Shown here: positions 17,297 to 25,689 of the stretch, in pieces
Layout: each line of letters begins with the position of its first letter
Position numbering within the stretch: position 1 is the first letter of the stretch
From: Bacillus sp. T33-2
GTDB lineage: Bacteria > Bacillota > Bacilli > Bacillales > Cytobacillaceae
Length of the DNA stretch: 41,710 bases
Reading direction: 5' to 3'
Assembly (NCBI RefSeq): GCF_002860205.1
Contig: NZ_PGVB01000061.1
Coordinates: 1 to 41,710 of the forward strand
Notes under the pieces: model-generated
What the model was told of the DNA's origin: nothing
The model's input: the letters and a program-made list of their open reading frames with translations, nothing else
The model's database searches: none
Translations under genes and position numbers: made by a program

Positions 17297-18433
17297 ATGA
17301 TGTTTAAAAAGTACTGGGTGCTATTAAAAAGTACTGGGATTTCTCCCTATATTTGGACAATACTTTGTATTTTGCCGTTTTATTTTATTTTCCAGTCTTC
17401 CTCAACGGCCGAGATTGTCGTTGGGATCATTTTGACAATAGCATTTTTTTTAAGTTACCGGCTGGCATTGCTATCAAACAAGTGGCCCGTTTATTTGTGG
17501 ACTGTCATCCTGGTCGGCATTTCTTTTGCGTCGACAGCCCTGTTCAGTTATGTGTATTTCGCCTTTTTTATTGCTTACCTGATCGGTAACATGCAAGACC
17601 GTTTCGCGTTTATTTTTTTGTACGTCCTTCACTTGATCAGCTATACCGTTTCGATCAACTTTAAATTTTTCCAGCCTGATGAACTGTTTTTAAAGCAATT
17701 GCCATTCATTATTATTATTTGGATCAGTGTCATCCTGCTCCCATTCAGCATGCGGAACCGGAAGGAGCGGGGGCAGCTTGAGGAAAAGCTTGAAGATGCC
17801 CATAAACGGATTGAAGAATTGGTAAAGCTAGAGGAACGGCAGAGGATTGCACGTGACCTTCACGATACGCTAGGCCAAAGGCTTTCACTAATTGGCTTAA
17901 AGAGCGACCTCGCCAGAAAATTGATTTATAAAGACCCAGAGAAAGCCAGAAGTGAATTGCGGGATGTGCAGCAAACGGCAAGGACCGCATTGAATGAAGT
18001 GCGGAAAATGGTGTCACAAATGCGCGGCATCAGATTGAAGGATGAAATCATTTACGTAAAACAGTTGCTTAAAGCAGCCCAAATAGAGCTTGTGTACAAC
18101 GAAGAACATACCTTATCGAATGTACCTCTGTTAACTGAGCACATACTGAGCATGTGTTTAAAGGAGGCTGTCAACAACGTGGTCAAACACAGCGGGGCCG
18201 AAACCTGCTATATTTCCATCGAACAGTCCCAAAACGAACTCATCATCATTGTAAGGGACGATGGCGTTGGCGGGGTGTCGGAAAACGACTTTGTCAAAGG
18301 CAATGGTCTGATCGGCATGAGGGAGCGCCTGGAATTTGTGAACGGAACTTTGGAACTTTTTGAGCAGGATGGAACTGCTTTAGTCATCAAAATTCCAAAT
18401 GTAAAACAAATCGTAAAGGAGCAGCTTATATGA
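17297..18433 (+). CDS. desK: Membrane thermosensor histidine kinase DesK
   Basis: DesK senses membrane thickness and order, and phosphorylates or dephosphorylates DesR. The 378-residue protein has about five N-terminal membrane helices (residues 15-150), a coiled coil RKERGQLEEKLEDAHKRIEE, the DHp segment ERQRIARDLHDTLGQRLSL with phospho-acceptor His189, and an HPK7-type ATPase domain with KEAVNNVVKHS (N box) and DDGVGG (G1) then GNGLIGMRERL. This mirrors B. subtilis DesK (His188). Two ATGs (17297, 17300) are possible, with AAAGAGG in front. The end overlaps desR by four bases. Confidence 0.95.
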   Translation: MMFKKYWVLLKSTGISPYIWTILCILPFYFIFQSSSTAEIVVGIILTIAFFLSYRLALLSNKWPVYLWTVILVGISFASTALFSYVYFAFFIAYLIGNMQDRFAFIFLYVLHLISYTVSINFKFFQPDELFLKQLPFIIIIWISVILLPFSMRNRKERGQLEEKLEDAHKRIEELVKLEERQRIARDLHDTLGQRLSLIGLKSDLARKLIYKDPEKARSELRDVQQTARTALNEVRKMVSQMRGIRLKDEIIYVKQLLKAAQIELVYNEEHTLSNVPLLTEHILSMCLKEAVNNVVKHSGAETCYISIEQSQNELIIIVRDDGVGGVSENDFVKGNGLIGMRERLEFVNGTLELFEQDGTALVIKIPNVKQIVKEQLI

Positions 18434-19029
18434 TTCGAATCGTCATTGCGGAAGATCAGCGGATGCTTTTGGGAGCTTTAGGTTCGCTCCTTAATCTTGA
18501 AGATGATATGGAAGTCGTCGGAAAAGCGAGCAACGGGGAAGAAGCCGTCGCCCTTGCCCGCAATCATCAGCCGGATGTTTGTGTAATGGACATCGAAATG
18601 CCCGGAAAAACAGGGCTCGAAGCGGCGGAGGAACTCAAAGATCTTGGGTGTAAAGTCATCATTTTAACCACTTTTGCCCGTTCAGGTTATTTTCAGAGAG
18701 CATTAAAAGCGGGGGTGAGCGGTTATTTGCTGAAGGACAGCCCGAGTGAGGAGCTTGCAAGCTCAATCCGGAGCATCATGGCAGGGAGGCGTATTTATGC
18801 GCCTGAACTGATGGATGATGTTTACGGCGAGGAAAACCCGCTGACTGAACGCGAGAAGGAAGTGTTGGAGTTGGTGGCGGACGGCAGAAACACAAAAGAA
18901 ATCGCAAGCCAGCTCAGCATCACTTCAGGAACAGTCCGAAACTACATTTCCACAATATTGGATAAGCTCGATGTAACCAACCGGATAGAAGCCATTAAAC
19001 AATCGAAGGAAAAGGGCTGGTTTAAATGA
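18430..19029 (+). CDS. desR: Response regulator DesR
   Basis: A 199-residue NarL/FixJ-type regulator: receiver domain at 1-120 with acidic pocket Glu8-Asp9 and phospho-acceptor Asp54 in CVMDIEMPGKTG, and a LuxR-type helix-turn-helix at about 135-190 (LTEREKEVLELVADGRNTKE then SITSGTVRNYISTILDKL). Phosphorylated DesR activates des on membrane stiffening; its target is probably the inverted repeat at 16053-16080. ATGA overlap with desK. Array B begins about 30 bases after the stop codon, and no classical terminator is seen before it. Confidence 0.95.
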   Translation: MIRIVIAEDQRMLLGALGSLLNLEDDMEVVGKASNGEEAVALARNHQPDVCVMDIEMPGKTGLEAAEELKDLGCKVIILTTFARSGYFQRALKAGVSGYLLKDSPSEELASSIRSIMAGRRIYAPELMDDVYGEENPLTEREKEVLELVADGRNTKEIASQLSITSGTVRNYISTILDKLDVTNRIEAIKQSKEKGWFK

Positions 19030-19051
19030 ATTTGACGGGCTATACACTATT

Positions 19052-19578
19052 TCAATAGAACAGTTCCGATACAATGGTTCTAATCGACTTTACGTCAAAG
19101 GGACCACTCAATTTTGTCCAATAGAATGCTTCTAATCGACCTTACGTAATAGTAGTCTCTGAATTTTGTCCAATAGAATGGCTCTAATCGACCTTACGTA
19201 ATAGAAATCTCTGATTTTTGTCCAATAGAGTGCTTCTAATCGACCTTACGTAATAGAAATCTCTGATTTTTGTCCAATAGAGTGCTTCTAATCGACCTTA
19301 CGTAATAGTAATCTTTGAATTTTGTCCAATAGAATGGTTCTAATCGACTTTTCAATAAGGAATTCCCTTTATATTGTCCGATAGAATGGTTCTAATCGAC
19401 TTTACGTCAAAGGGACCAACTCAATTTTGTCCAATAGATTGCTTCTAATCTACCTTAGTCAGAGAAATCTCTGAATTTTGTCCGATAGAATGCTTCTAAT
19501 CGACCATATGTCAGAGGAATCGCTACATTTTGTCCAATAGAGTGATTCTAATCGACTTCTCGCCAGGAAACCTTTGTT
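19052..19578 (+). repeat. Array B: about ten tandem 52-bp palindromic repeats
   Basis: Units start with TTTTGTCC at 19112, 19164, 19216, 19268, 19320, 19372, 19425, 19476 and 19528, so the period is 52 with two one-base drifts; an imperfect unit precedes at about 19052-19111. The conserved part is TTTTGTCCAATAGAATGCTT followed by CTAATCGACCTTACGT. GTCCAATAGAA and TTCTAATCGAC form a 9-of-11 inverted repeat with a three-base centre. Central units differ by only a few bases, while outer units have drifted. Stop codons occur in all frames and the period is not a multiple of three, so it is not coding. It lies between the ends of convergent desR and the SDR gene. Confidence 0.9.
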
Positions 19579-19608
19579 TTTGTTCACTACAAAGATACAA
19601 GCGTTAAA

Positions 19609-20445
19609 TTACTTAAAAAGCCTCGATAGTATAGCAGCCTCAATCTTTTTCCACGGCAAAAAATTTTTCATGAAAATATTCTTCTTCACTCCTCTCCCGA
19701 TTGGATACCGGAGGTCCGGGCTTTGCCGCTGTGAGGCGATCCGGGCTACCAATTTGGCAACTTCCTATGGGTCTCCATGATTTTTCTTGCCCCATTCAAT
19801 TGTGTTCAAAATGGCATTCATATAGGAATGATAGGGAGAATCAGGCCTGAGTTGAGTGCTGTCGATGCTAGACCAGATATTTGTTTGATAAGAACCCGGC
19901 TCGACGAGCACAACATCGATACCATACGGTTTTACCTCCAGACGCAGACTTTCGCTGAAGCCTTCAAGTGCATGCTTGGACGCAGTGTACGGGGACAATC
20001 CCGGAAAACCGATTCTCCCACTGATGCTGCTCATGTTAATGATTCTTCCCTGGCCACGAGCACGCATGAAAGGCAGCACAGCCTGTATTGCAGCAATAGC
20101 CCCAAAGAAGTTTGTTTCAAATTGCTTTCTGTAATCGTCAACAGTTAGCTCCTCGCAAAATCCCCCGACTGCAAAGCCCGCATTATTAACCAGTACATTG
20201 ACCGATTCATGCTGATTGAGGTATGTATTCAAATCCTTGATTGATTCAGGTGAAGCCACATCCAGAGGGTGGATATTTATGTAGTCAAGTACATTCTCTG
20301 CTTTAGCCATTTCCAAAAGTGTATCTGCTTTGTTCACGTTCCTCATTGTGGCGACCACCTGAAAGCCGCTTTTCGCCAACTCCATCACCGTGAGTAACCC
20401 AAATCCAGTTGATGAACCCGTAACAATCGCTGTTTTTTTGCTCAT
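19609..20445 (-). pseudogene. SDR-family oxidoreductase cut by an in-frame TAG
   Basis: A classical short-chain dehydrogenase of the retinol-dehydrogenase-like type: TGSSTGFG (residues 9-16), NNAG at about 90, catalytic Ser in NMSSISG and Tyr-x3-Lys in PYTASKHALEGF. The frame stops at TAG 19765-19767 after 226 residues ending WGKKNHGDP. Directly beyond, in the same frame, comes EVAKLVARIASQRQSPDLRY, then PIGRGVKKNIF and a helical end to TAA at 19609-19611. Together 278 residues, the family's normal length. The tail after GDP is the conserved C-terminal segment, so the TAG looks like a recent nonsense mutation; the truncated protein keeps the catalytic core. ATG 20445 follows AAGGAG; a longer upstream frame crosses the promoter. 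Confidence 0.8.
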
Positions 20446-20865
20446 ATTGAACTCCTTAATGTCCTTTTCCTTTATTTTAAACTGATTGCCGGGTGGTGTG
20501 CACCACACTTTTCTTTTGTGTTCGATGCGGAAGAAAATTCCTGCTACTTATTGCCCATTTAAGTATGAAATACCGACATAATATCTAAAAAGGTCAAACT
20601 ATTTTATTAGTAATCTTGATTAGATTAAAAAGTGTTGGAAGAAGCTTGTCAAAAAAGCCTTAATGTGGTCGACAGAAATGAATTTATACATACGGAATTT
20701 TTTGCTACATTTAAAGGTGAATATTCAAACAATTTTGGACGTTGAAATGGATCATACAAATTACTAGTGACCAAGCAAATCAGTTATATAATATTTTTAT
20801 CTTTGGATTGAAATTTAAAGGTTAATAGTAACCTGAAAAAATAGATACCAAAGGAGACCATAATC
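20446..20865. other. Divergent intergenic region between the SDR gene and glgC
   Basis: No gene is visible. GTGGTG and CACCAC (20493-20506) form a perfect 6-bp inverted repeat with a TG centre, a possible operator in front of the SDR gene. AGGTTA and TAACCT (20819-20834) form a small hairpin 32 bases before glgC. No riboswitch was recognised. Confidence 0.4.
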
Positions 20866-22026
20866 ATGGCAAAAAAAGAGGTCATCGCTCTACTATTGGC
20901 AGGTGGAAGAGGTACAAGGCTGAAAAAACTCACGGAATTTGCCGCAAAGCCAGCAGTCCCTTTTGGAGGCAAGTACAGGATCATTGATTTTACTTTAAGC
21001 AACTGCAGAAATTCCGGAATGGATACTGTCGGCATTCTCACACAATACCAGCCCCATACGTTGCAGAATTATATAAATGACGGGAAGTATTGGGACCTGG
21101 ACCGGCGGGATGCTGGCATTACATTTCTGCCGCCTTTTCAAAGTGATTATATGGATAGATGGTATGATGGGACTGCTAATGCAATCGCCCAGAACCGCCA
21201 GTTTATCCAATCCTATGATCCTGAATATGTCCTGGTTTTGTCAGGAGACCATATTTATAAAATGGATTACAACAAAATGCTTGAGCAGCACAAAAAAACT
21301 GCGGCCGATGCAACCATATCTGTTATCAGTGTGCCATGGTGCGACGCCGGCCGGTTTGGCATTTTGAGTGTGGACCCGGAATCCCGCCAAATCCTAGAAT
21401 TTGAAGAAAAACCCCACAATCCCCAGTCTAATCTTGCTTCTATGGGTATCTACATTTTTAACTGGAAAACCTTGCACTACATATTTGAACAACTGGACAG
21501 TGCTCCGCAGGCACGCAATGACTTCGGCAGGGACATTATTCCTTATATGCTTAAGGAAAATTATAAGCTGTATGCCTATGAATTTAATGGATATTGGAAG
21601 GATGTAGGCACCGTTGAAAGCTTTTGGGAAGCTAACATGGATTTACTTTCAGCAGATACGAACCCAATACTCCAGCAAAAAGATTGGCCGATTTTGACTG
21701 CCGATCATTCCCAGCCGCCCGCTTACCTGGATGGTGATGCCGTCATCAGGCAGTCGTTAGTGAGTGAAGGCTGTGAAATCTATGGGGATATCCTTAATTC
21801 CGTCGTCTCCCTTGGTGTTACGGTAGGTAAAGGTTCGACCATAAAAAATTCAGTTGTCCTGCCAAACGCCGTAATAGGAGAAAACGTAAGAATCGAAAAT
21901 GCGGTTATAGGCGGAGAAGCGTATATTGACAGCAATATCAAAATCGGTGATATGACGTTGGGTGATGTAGTACTCATTGGTGACAAAGAAGTGATTAAAA
22001 AAGAGGTTTCAAGGAATTTTCTATAA
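20866..22026 (+). CDS. glgC: Glucose-1-phosphate adenylyltransferase GlgC
   Basis: GlgC makes ADP-glucose from ATP and glucose 1-phosphate, the first committed step of glycogen synthesis. The 386-residue protein has the nucleotidyltransferase motif [15 protein letters not shown] (about residues 9-23), [25 protein letters not shown] near 125-134, the EFEEKP substrate segment, the GYWKDVGT motif and a C-terminal left-handed beta helix of hexapeptide repeats ([20 protein letters not shown] region). AAAGGAGACC precedes the ATG. Unusually, glgB, glgD, glgA or glgP do not follow; it stands alone, followed by two later terminators. Confidence 0.94.
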   Translation: MAKKEVIALLLAGGRGTRLKKLTEFAAKPAVPFGGKYRIIDFTLSNCRNSGMDTVGILTQYQPHTLQNYINDGKYWDLDRRDAGITFLPPFQSDYMDRWYDGTANAIAQNRQFIQSYDPEYVLVLSGDHIYKMDYNKMLEQHKKTAADATISVISVPWCDAGRFGILSVDPESRQILEFEEKPHNPQSNLASMGIYIFNWKTLHYIFEQLDSAPQARNDFGRDIIPYMLKENYKLYAYEFNGYWKDVGTVESFWEANMDLLSADTNPILQQKDWPILTADHSQPPAYLDGDAVIRQSLVSEGCEIYGDILNSVVSLGVTVGKGSTIKNSVVLPNAVIGENVRIENAVIGGEAYIDSNIKIGDMTLGDVVLIGDKEVIKKEVSRNFL

Positions 22027-22204
22027 ACCAGGGACTTAACATTTTTTTACAATCATTTAGCAATAGTTTAATAAAATTATGTTAACTTTTAGATATCGAA
22101 GGCAACAATATTCTATTCAGAATAGGATGTGTTGGAGCATGGTTACTAAAGTTAGCATAAATTTTATACTGATCATGGCACATTTCTTCTTGCTTTGAGT
22201 ATTG

Positions 22205-22228
22205 ATGTCCTTTAAAAGGGCATTTTTT
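22205..22228 (+). terminator. Terminator downstream of glgC
   Basis: ATGTCCTTT and AAAGGGCAT pair (one G-T wobble) and are followed by TTTTT. It lies about 180 bases after the glgC stop. Confidence 0.6.
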
Positions 22229-22352
22229 AAACTCAAATTTTCCGCCCCAACCAGAAAAACAGCAAAAAATCGGATATATCCCGTCTTCGCCTCTGTTTAA
22301 AAAACTTCCAAAAGAAACTGCTTCAGTGTTACATCATTTATGCACGGTGACA

Positions 22353-22392
22353 AGAAGCATACGTTACTGACGAATGCTTCTTTCTTCTTGTT
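22353..22392 (+). terminator. Second terminator-like hairpin
   Basis: AGAAGCAT (22353-22360) pairs with ATGCTTCT (22374-22381), followed by a T-rich tract TTCTTCTTGTTTTTTT. Confidence 0.55.
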
Positions 22393-22530
22393 TTTTTCCT
22401 TGAAAATTACAAAAAAGATGCAAAACTATTTACGAAAGATTTTTAAAAGCGAGACTTTTTATTCAAAAGGACTGGAATATAAAGGTTAATTGTATGATAA
22501 TATACTCAAACGTGTTTAGGGGGAATGGGC

Positions 22531-22680
22531 ATGGAACAAAATCCGATATTTTATGATGGAAGTGTTTCTTTCCAGTCTGCGTTAAATGATGAGTCGCCTA
22601 TCAATGAACAGCTGCAAATAACTGATGAAATGAGAAAGAACATCGGCTTCAATCCTTATTTTGTTGACAATAACCAATAA
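22531..22680 (+). CDS. Small hypothetical protein (49 aa)
   Basis: ATG 22531 follows TTTAGGGGGAATGGGC and the frame is open for 49 codons to TAA. The product is acidic (MEQNPIFYDGSVSFQSALND, ending NIGFNPYFVDNNQ) with scattered aromatic residues. No family recognised. A strong terminator follows within 12 bases, which supports a real transcription unit. Confidence 0.55.
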   Translation: MEQNPIFYDGSVSFQSALNDESPINEQLQITDEMRKNIGFNPYFVDNNQ

Positions 22681-22691
22681 GAAAAAGTAGA

Positions 22692-22727
22692 AAAAGGGAC
22701 TGCAAAATATATGCAGCCCTTTTTTTG
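22692..22727 (+). terminator. Terminator of the 49-aa gene
   Basis: AAAGGG-A-CTGCA pairs with TGCAG-CCCTTT with one unpaired A, followed by a run of T. Confidence 0.8.
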
Positions 22728-22774
22728 GGATATAACTGATTAAAAAAAGAATCTATAATCCAGGGATAAAATCG

Positions 22775-22803
22775 TTGACTCTAAAGTAAAAACCTTATAA
22801 AAT
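22775..22803 (+). promoter_or_regulatory. Promoter of the azoreductase gene
   Basis: TTGACT (22775-22780) and TAAAAT (22798-22803) are 17 bases apart. Confidence 0.6.
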
Positions 22804-22808
22804 TTAGT

Positions 22809-22835
22809 CTTGGATTAAAAAATATTTAATTCAAG
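22809..22835 (+). promoter_or_regulatory. Candidate operator in the azoreductase leader
   Basis: CTTGGATTAAA and TTTAATTCAAG form a 10-of-11 inverted repeat around AAATA, starting six bases after the -10 element, where a bound repressor would block transcription. It does not resemble the MhqR box I know of from azoreductase genes, so the regulator is unknown. Confidence 0.5.
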
Positions 22836-22891
22836 ATAAAAAGATAGCTACATAACTATCAAGATCAATAGCAGAAAGGTGAAGAACATCC

Positions 22892-23527
22892 ATGGCAAAA
22901 GTTTTATACATCACGGCACACCCACATAATGAAACGCAATCGTACAGCATGGCTGCAGCGAAAGCATTCATCGATACTTATAAGGACGTTAATTCAAATG
23001 ATGAGATCATTCACATGGATTTATACAAGGAGAACATCCCGCAAATTGATGCCGACATTTTCAGCGGCTGGGGCAAGCTTCGGGCTGGGCAGGCATTTGA
23101 AGAACTTTCTGCTGAAGAGCAGGCAAAGGTTTCACGTCTTGCAGAACTAAGTGACCAGTTCGTCGACGCAGACAAGTATGTATTTGTCACTCCAATGTGG
23201 AATTTTTCATTCCCTCCAGTAATGAAGGCATATCTTGATGCTGTGGCGGTTGCCGGTAAAACGTTTAAATATACCGAACAAGGTGCTGTTGGGCTGTTGA
23301 CAGACAAAAAAGCACTGCACATCCAGGCTCGCGGCGGAATTTATTCTGAAGGTCCTGCGGCTGACATGGAAATGGGCCACCGGTTTATAAGCATCATGAT
23401 GAATTTTTTCGGGGTTCCTTCATTAGACGGATTATTCATCGAAGGCCATAATGCAATGCCAGAAAAAGCACAGGAAATTAAGGAAAATGGCATCGCTCGC
23501 GCAAAGGACCTGGCTCATACATTCTAA
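22892..23527 (+). CDS. azoR: FMN-dependent NADH-azoreductase
   Basis: A 211-residue flavodoxin-fold quinone/azo reductase that uses NADH and FMN to reduce quinones and azo compounds by two electrons, guarding against electrophile stress. Visible motifs: [17 protein letters not shown] (FMN phosphate loop, about residues 4-20), [20 protein letters not shown] (about 99-118), and [14 protein letters not shown] (about 147-160). AAAGGTGAAG lies before the ATG. Monocistronic with promoter, candidate operator and terminator all nearby. Confidence 0.92.
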   Translation: MAKVLYITAHPHNETQSYSMAAAKAFIDTYKDVNSNDEIIHMDLYKENIPQIDADIFSGWGKLRAGQAFEELSAEEQAKVSRLAELSDQFVDADKYVFVTPMWNFSFPPVMKAYLDAVAVAGKTFKYTEQGAVGLLTDKKALHIQARGGIYSEGPAADMEMGHRFISIMMNFFGVPSLDGLFIEGHNAMPEKAQEIKENGIARAKDLAHTF

Positions 23528-23544
23528 TAATATTAATCTCAACA

Positions 23545-23575
23545 AGGCAGATCGAAATCGATCTGTCTTTTTTTG
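23545..23575 (+). terminator. Terminator of azoR
   Basis: AGGCAGATCGA (23545-23555) pairs with TCGATCTGTCT (23558-23568), followed by TTTTTTT. Confidence 0.85.
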
Positions 23576-23649
23576 TTCCTGACGGAGAACGAAGAGAAAA
23601 TGTCTGCTGCATATGGGTAATAAAGTCTGATAATTATAATGAGGTTTTA

Positions 23650-23658
23650 TGGTAAAAT
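23650..23658 (+). promoter_or_regulatory. Candidate promoter for the catabolic operon leader
   Basis: TGGTAAAAT is an extended -10 like the one before desK; a TATAAT also lies at 23635-23640. No good -35 was seen for either. If used, the transcript would have a leader of about 340 bases that includes array D. A 26-codon frame beginning at ATG 23657 or 18 codons from GTG 23680 (preceded by GGAAGGTGGT) runs into the first repeat. Confidence 0.35.
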
Positions 23659-23708
23659 GAAGAAAAAAATGGAAGGTGGTGTGAATCAGCATACCGTACT
23701 GTCTGGGG

Positions 23709-23945
23709 TTTACAATTCTATTGCTTTCGGAATTTGAAGGGGGTTTACAATTCTATTGCTTTCGGAATTTGAAGGGGGTTTACAATTCTATTGCTTTCGA
23801 AATTTGTAGGGGGTTTACAATTCTATTGCTTTCGAAATTTGTAGGGTTTAAAAACCAATTTGCATTCCGAATTTTTCGGGTGTTTAAAAAACAATGTACG
23901 TTCTGAAACTGTTGGAGTTTTACAAACCAATGTGCTTCCTGAGTG
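23709..23945 (+). repeat. Array D: seven 33-36-bp tandem repeats before the catabolic operon
   Basis: Units begin with TTTACA or TTTAAA at 23709, 23744, 23779, 23814, 23847, 23883 and 23919. The first four are nearly identical, TTTACAATTCTATTGCTTTC followed by GGAATTTGAAGGGGG; the last three have diverged but keep CCAAT(T/G)TGC and the spacing. AATTC and GAATT can pair within units 1-2, but units 3-4 lose this pairing. The period of 35 breaks any reading frame, so the open frames here are not genes. It is unrelated in sequence to arrays A-C. Confidence 0.85.
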
Positions 23946-23962
23946 TCGCTGAATCGATTTTC

Positions 23963-23980
23963 CTTGATATATTCATCAAG
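23963..23980 (+). promoter_or_regulatory. Inverted repeat before the AtuA-family gene
   Basis: CTTGAT and ATCAAG form a perfect 6-bp inverted repeat around ATATTC, 26 bases upstream of the start codon and just after array D. It may be the operator for the operon; the regulator is not encoded nearby. Confidence 0.4.
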
Positions 23981-24006
23981 AATTAAACTGCTAAGGGGTG
24001 TCTGGA

Positions 24007-25380
24007 TTGACAGAAGATGTTCGGATATTATCGCCATGCGGCATGCTTGGTTATGGCTTTCCAGAAAGTTCCTTTTTACGGGGGATGGAGGAAGCCCCAC
24101 ACGGTATAGTAGTGGATGCTGGTTCGACTGATGCGGGTCCGCACAAGCTTGGTGCAGGAGTTTCAATCGTCAGCAGAAGAGCAGCAAAGAAAGACTTAGA
24201 GATTATCATAACAAACGGCCTCCGCAAAAAGATTCCTATCATTATAGGGTCTGCGGGAGGGGCTGGAGCCCGCCGGCATGTGGAATGGACGCTGGAAATA
24301 ATCGATGAGATCCTCGCTGAAGCTCAACTGAAGGCAACTACGGCAGTCATTTGGGCAGATATTCCCGATAAAGATGTGTTAAATGCGTGCCAGCAAGGAA
24401 AAATAAAGCCGCTGAGTCCAAACGTAAAGGAATTGAACGAAGCCGTCATCGAAGAAACTAATGGAATTGTCGCCCAGATGGGACATGAGCCGATTGTCGA
24501 AGCGTTAAAGAATGGGTCAGACATTATCGTTTGCGGAAGGGCATACGATCCTTCACCTTTTGCCGCAATTGGAATCTTTTTTCAAAAAGATGCAGGATTG
24601 TCCTATCATCTTGGCAAAATATTAGAATGCGGGGCATTATGCGCAGAGCCTGGCACCACAAAAGATTGTATCCTGGGTATCATCAAGAATCACTCTTTTA
24701 CTGTCAAATCGCTTAATCCTTCCAGAAAATGCAGCTCCATCAGTGTTGCAGCCCACACATTTTATGAGAAAGAACATCCCTATATCTTGCACGGCCCGGG
24801 ATTCACTCTGGATTTGGGTGAATGTAAATTTAAAGAGCTGGACGGAGGGGAGGTCGAAGTCACTAACAGCAAGTTCATCCGTAATGAAAAGTATTATATT
24901 AAACTTGAAGGGGCCAGGCAAGTTGCATTTCGCACCTGCGTGATAGCAGGAATAAGGGATCCGATATTATTGGAGAATCTCGCGGAAATTGAGAGGAGTG
25001 TGGAACAGCAGGTCCGCGACTATTACCCGGAAATCGCTCACGACGATTTCACCCTCAATTTTTATAATTATGGCATGAATGCTGTTCTTGGGAAGAAGGA
25101 AACAGAACCGTTCCACGGCCATGAGGTTGGTGTATTGCTGGAAGTAGCCGGAAAAACGCAGGAGCTTGCAAACACCATTTGCGCAACTGCCAGATCCACT
25201 CTGCTCCATTTTGGCCATGAAAACAGGAAATCCACCGCCGGGAATCTCGCCTTTCCATTTGCGCCCAGTGACGTTGAATTTGGCCCGGTGTATGAGTTTT
25301 CTGTATATCATTTAATGGAAGTAGATGAAAACCCTTTTAAAATTGAATACAGGAGGATGCCTGATGCCATCCTTATTTGA
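24007..25380 (+). CDS. AtuA-family (DUF1446) protein
   Basis: A cytoplasmic protein of about 457 residues belonging to the acyclic-terpene-utilisation AtuA family. The start LSPCGMLGYGFPESSF, GIVVDAGSTDAGPHKLGAG (about residues 34-52), IIGSAGGAGARRHVEWTLEI and the later VCGRAYDPSPFAAI are family hallmarks; the Gly-rich stretches suggest a ligand-binding loop. The reaction is not known; AtuA was named for terpene catabolism, but relatives sit in many catabolic clusters. I favour TTG 24007, which has AAGGGG eight bases upstream, over GTG 23998. It overlaps the DUF4387 gene by 17 bases, the usual partner. Confidence 0.82.
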   Translation: MTEDVRILSPCGMLGYGFPESSFLRGMEEAPHGIVVDAGSTDAGPHKLGAGVSIVSRRAAKKDLEIIITNGLRKKIPIIIGSAGGAGARRHVEWTLEIIDEILAEAQLKATTAVIWADIPDKDVLNACQQGKIKPLSPNVKELNEAVIEETNGIVAQMGHEPIVEALKNGSDIIVCGRAYDPSPFAAIGIFFQKDAGLSYHLGKILECGALCAEPGTTKDCILGIIKNHSFTVKSLNPSRKCSSISVAAHTFYEKEHPYILHGPGFTLDLGECKFKELDGGEVEVTNSKFIRNEKYYIKLEGARQVAFRTCVIAGIRDPILLENLAEIERSVEQQVRDYYPEIAHDDFTLNFYNYGMNAVLGKKETEPFHGHEVGVLLEVAGKTQELANTICATARSTLLHFGHENRKSTAGNLAFPFAPSDVEFGPVYEFSVYHLMEVDENPFKIEYRRMPDAILI

Positions 25381-25675
25381 ATTGGCAAAGGTCTTTAGAA
25401 GTAAAAATTCGGGCCCTTTTGAGCTTACGCTGGATATTTTATTTGACAGCCCCGAGAAGTATTTCACGGTTAAGGAATCGGGCCAAATTACAGTTGAAAG
25501 GATTTGCCAGCTGTATCAAATCACCGAAAAGGAGGTACGCTGCCTTGTGTTCTTTGATCAAGCCCTTGGCGTGAAAATAACAATTTTGCGCGATGTTTCG
25601 TCAGGGACGGTTGGTGACCGTGATGTATATGGCGCCCAGCAGCATGCCCCATTGATGAACATCATAATTGAGTGA
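25364..25675 (+). CDS. DUF4387 (AtuA-related) protein
   Basis: A 103-residue protein: MPSLFELAKVFRSKNSGPFE, LTLDILFDSPEKYFTVKESG and a C-terminal DRDVYGAQQHAPLMNIIIE fit DUF4387, which is commonly found directly after, or fused to, AtuA proteins. It is likely the small subunit of the same enzyme. ATG 25364 follows AGGAGG; a longer frame lies inside the atuA end. The stop is 14 bases before the kinase gene. Confidence 0.8.
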   Translation: MPSLFELAKVFRSKNSGPFELTLDILFDSPEKYFTVKESGQITVERICQLYQITEKEVRCLVFFDQALGVKITILRDVSSGTVGDRDVYGAQQHAPLMNIIIE

Positions 25676-25689
25676 ATAGAGGTTTGCTT

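Larger units (their letters stand above)
22027..22530. other. Intergenic region with two terminators
   Basis: No gene with a ribosome binding site was found. CTATTC and GAATAG form a 6-bp inverted repeat around A near 22115-22127. ATGCCCTTTT-type hairpin terminators lie at 22205-22228 and 22353-22392. The right end contains the leader of the 49-aa gene. Confidence 0.45.

Noticed and set aside
19052-19578. CRISPR array
   Set aside because: The repeated unit fills the whole 52 bases, with no unique spacers of constant length and no cas genes nearby.
19765-19767. TAG as pyrrolysine or another recoded codon in the SDR gene
   Set aside because: No pyl genes or other recoding signals are visible; a nonsense mutation or sequence error is simpler.
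23709-23945. CRISPR array or coding repeats in a 61-codon frame
   Set aside because: Units of 33-36 bases are contiguous without spacers, and a 35-base period shifts any reading frame between units.
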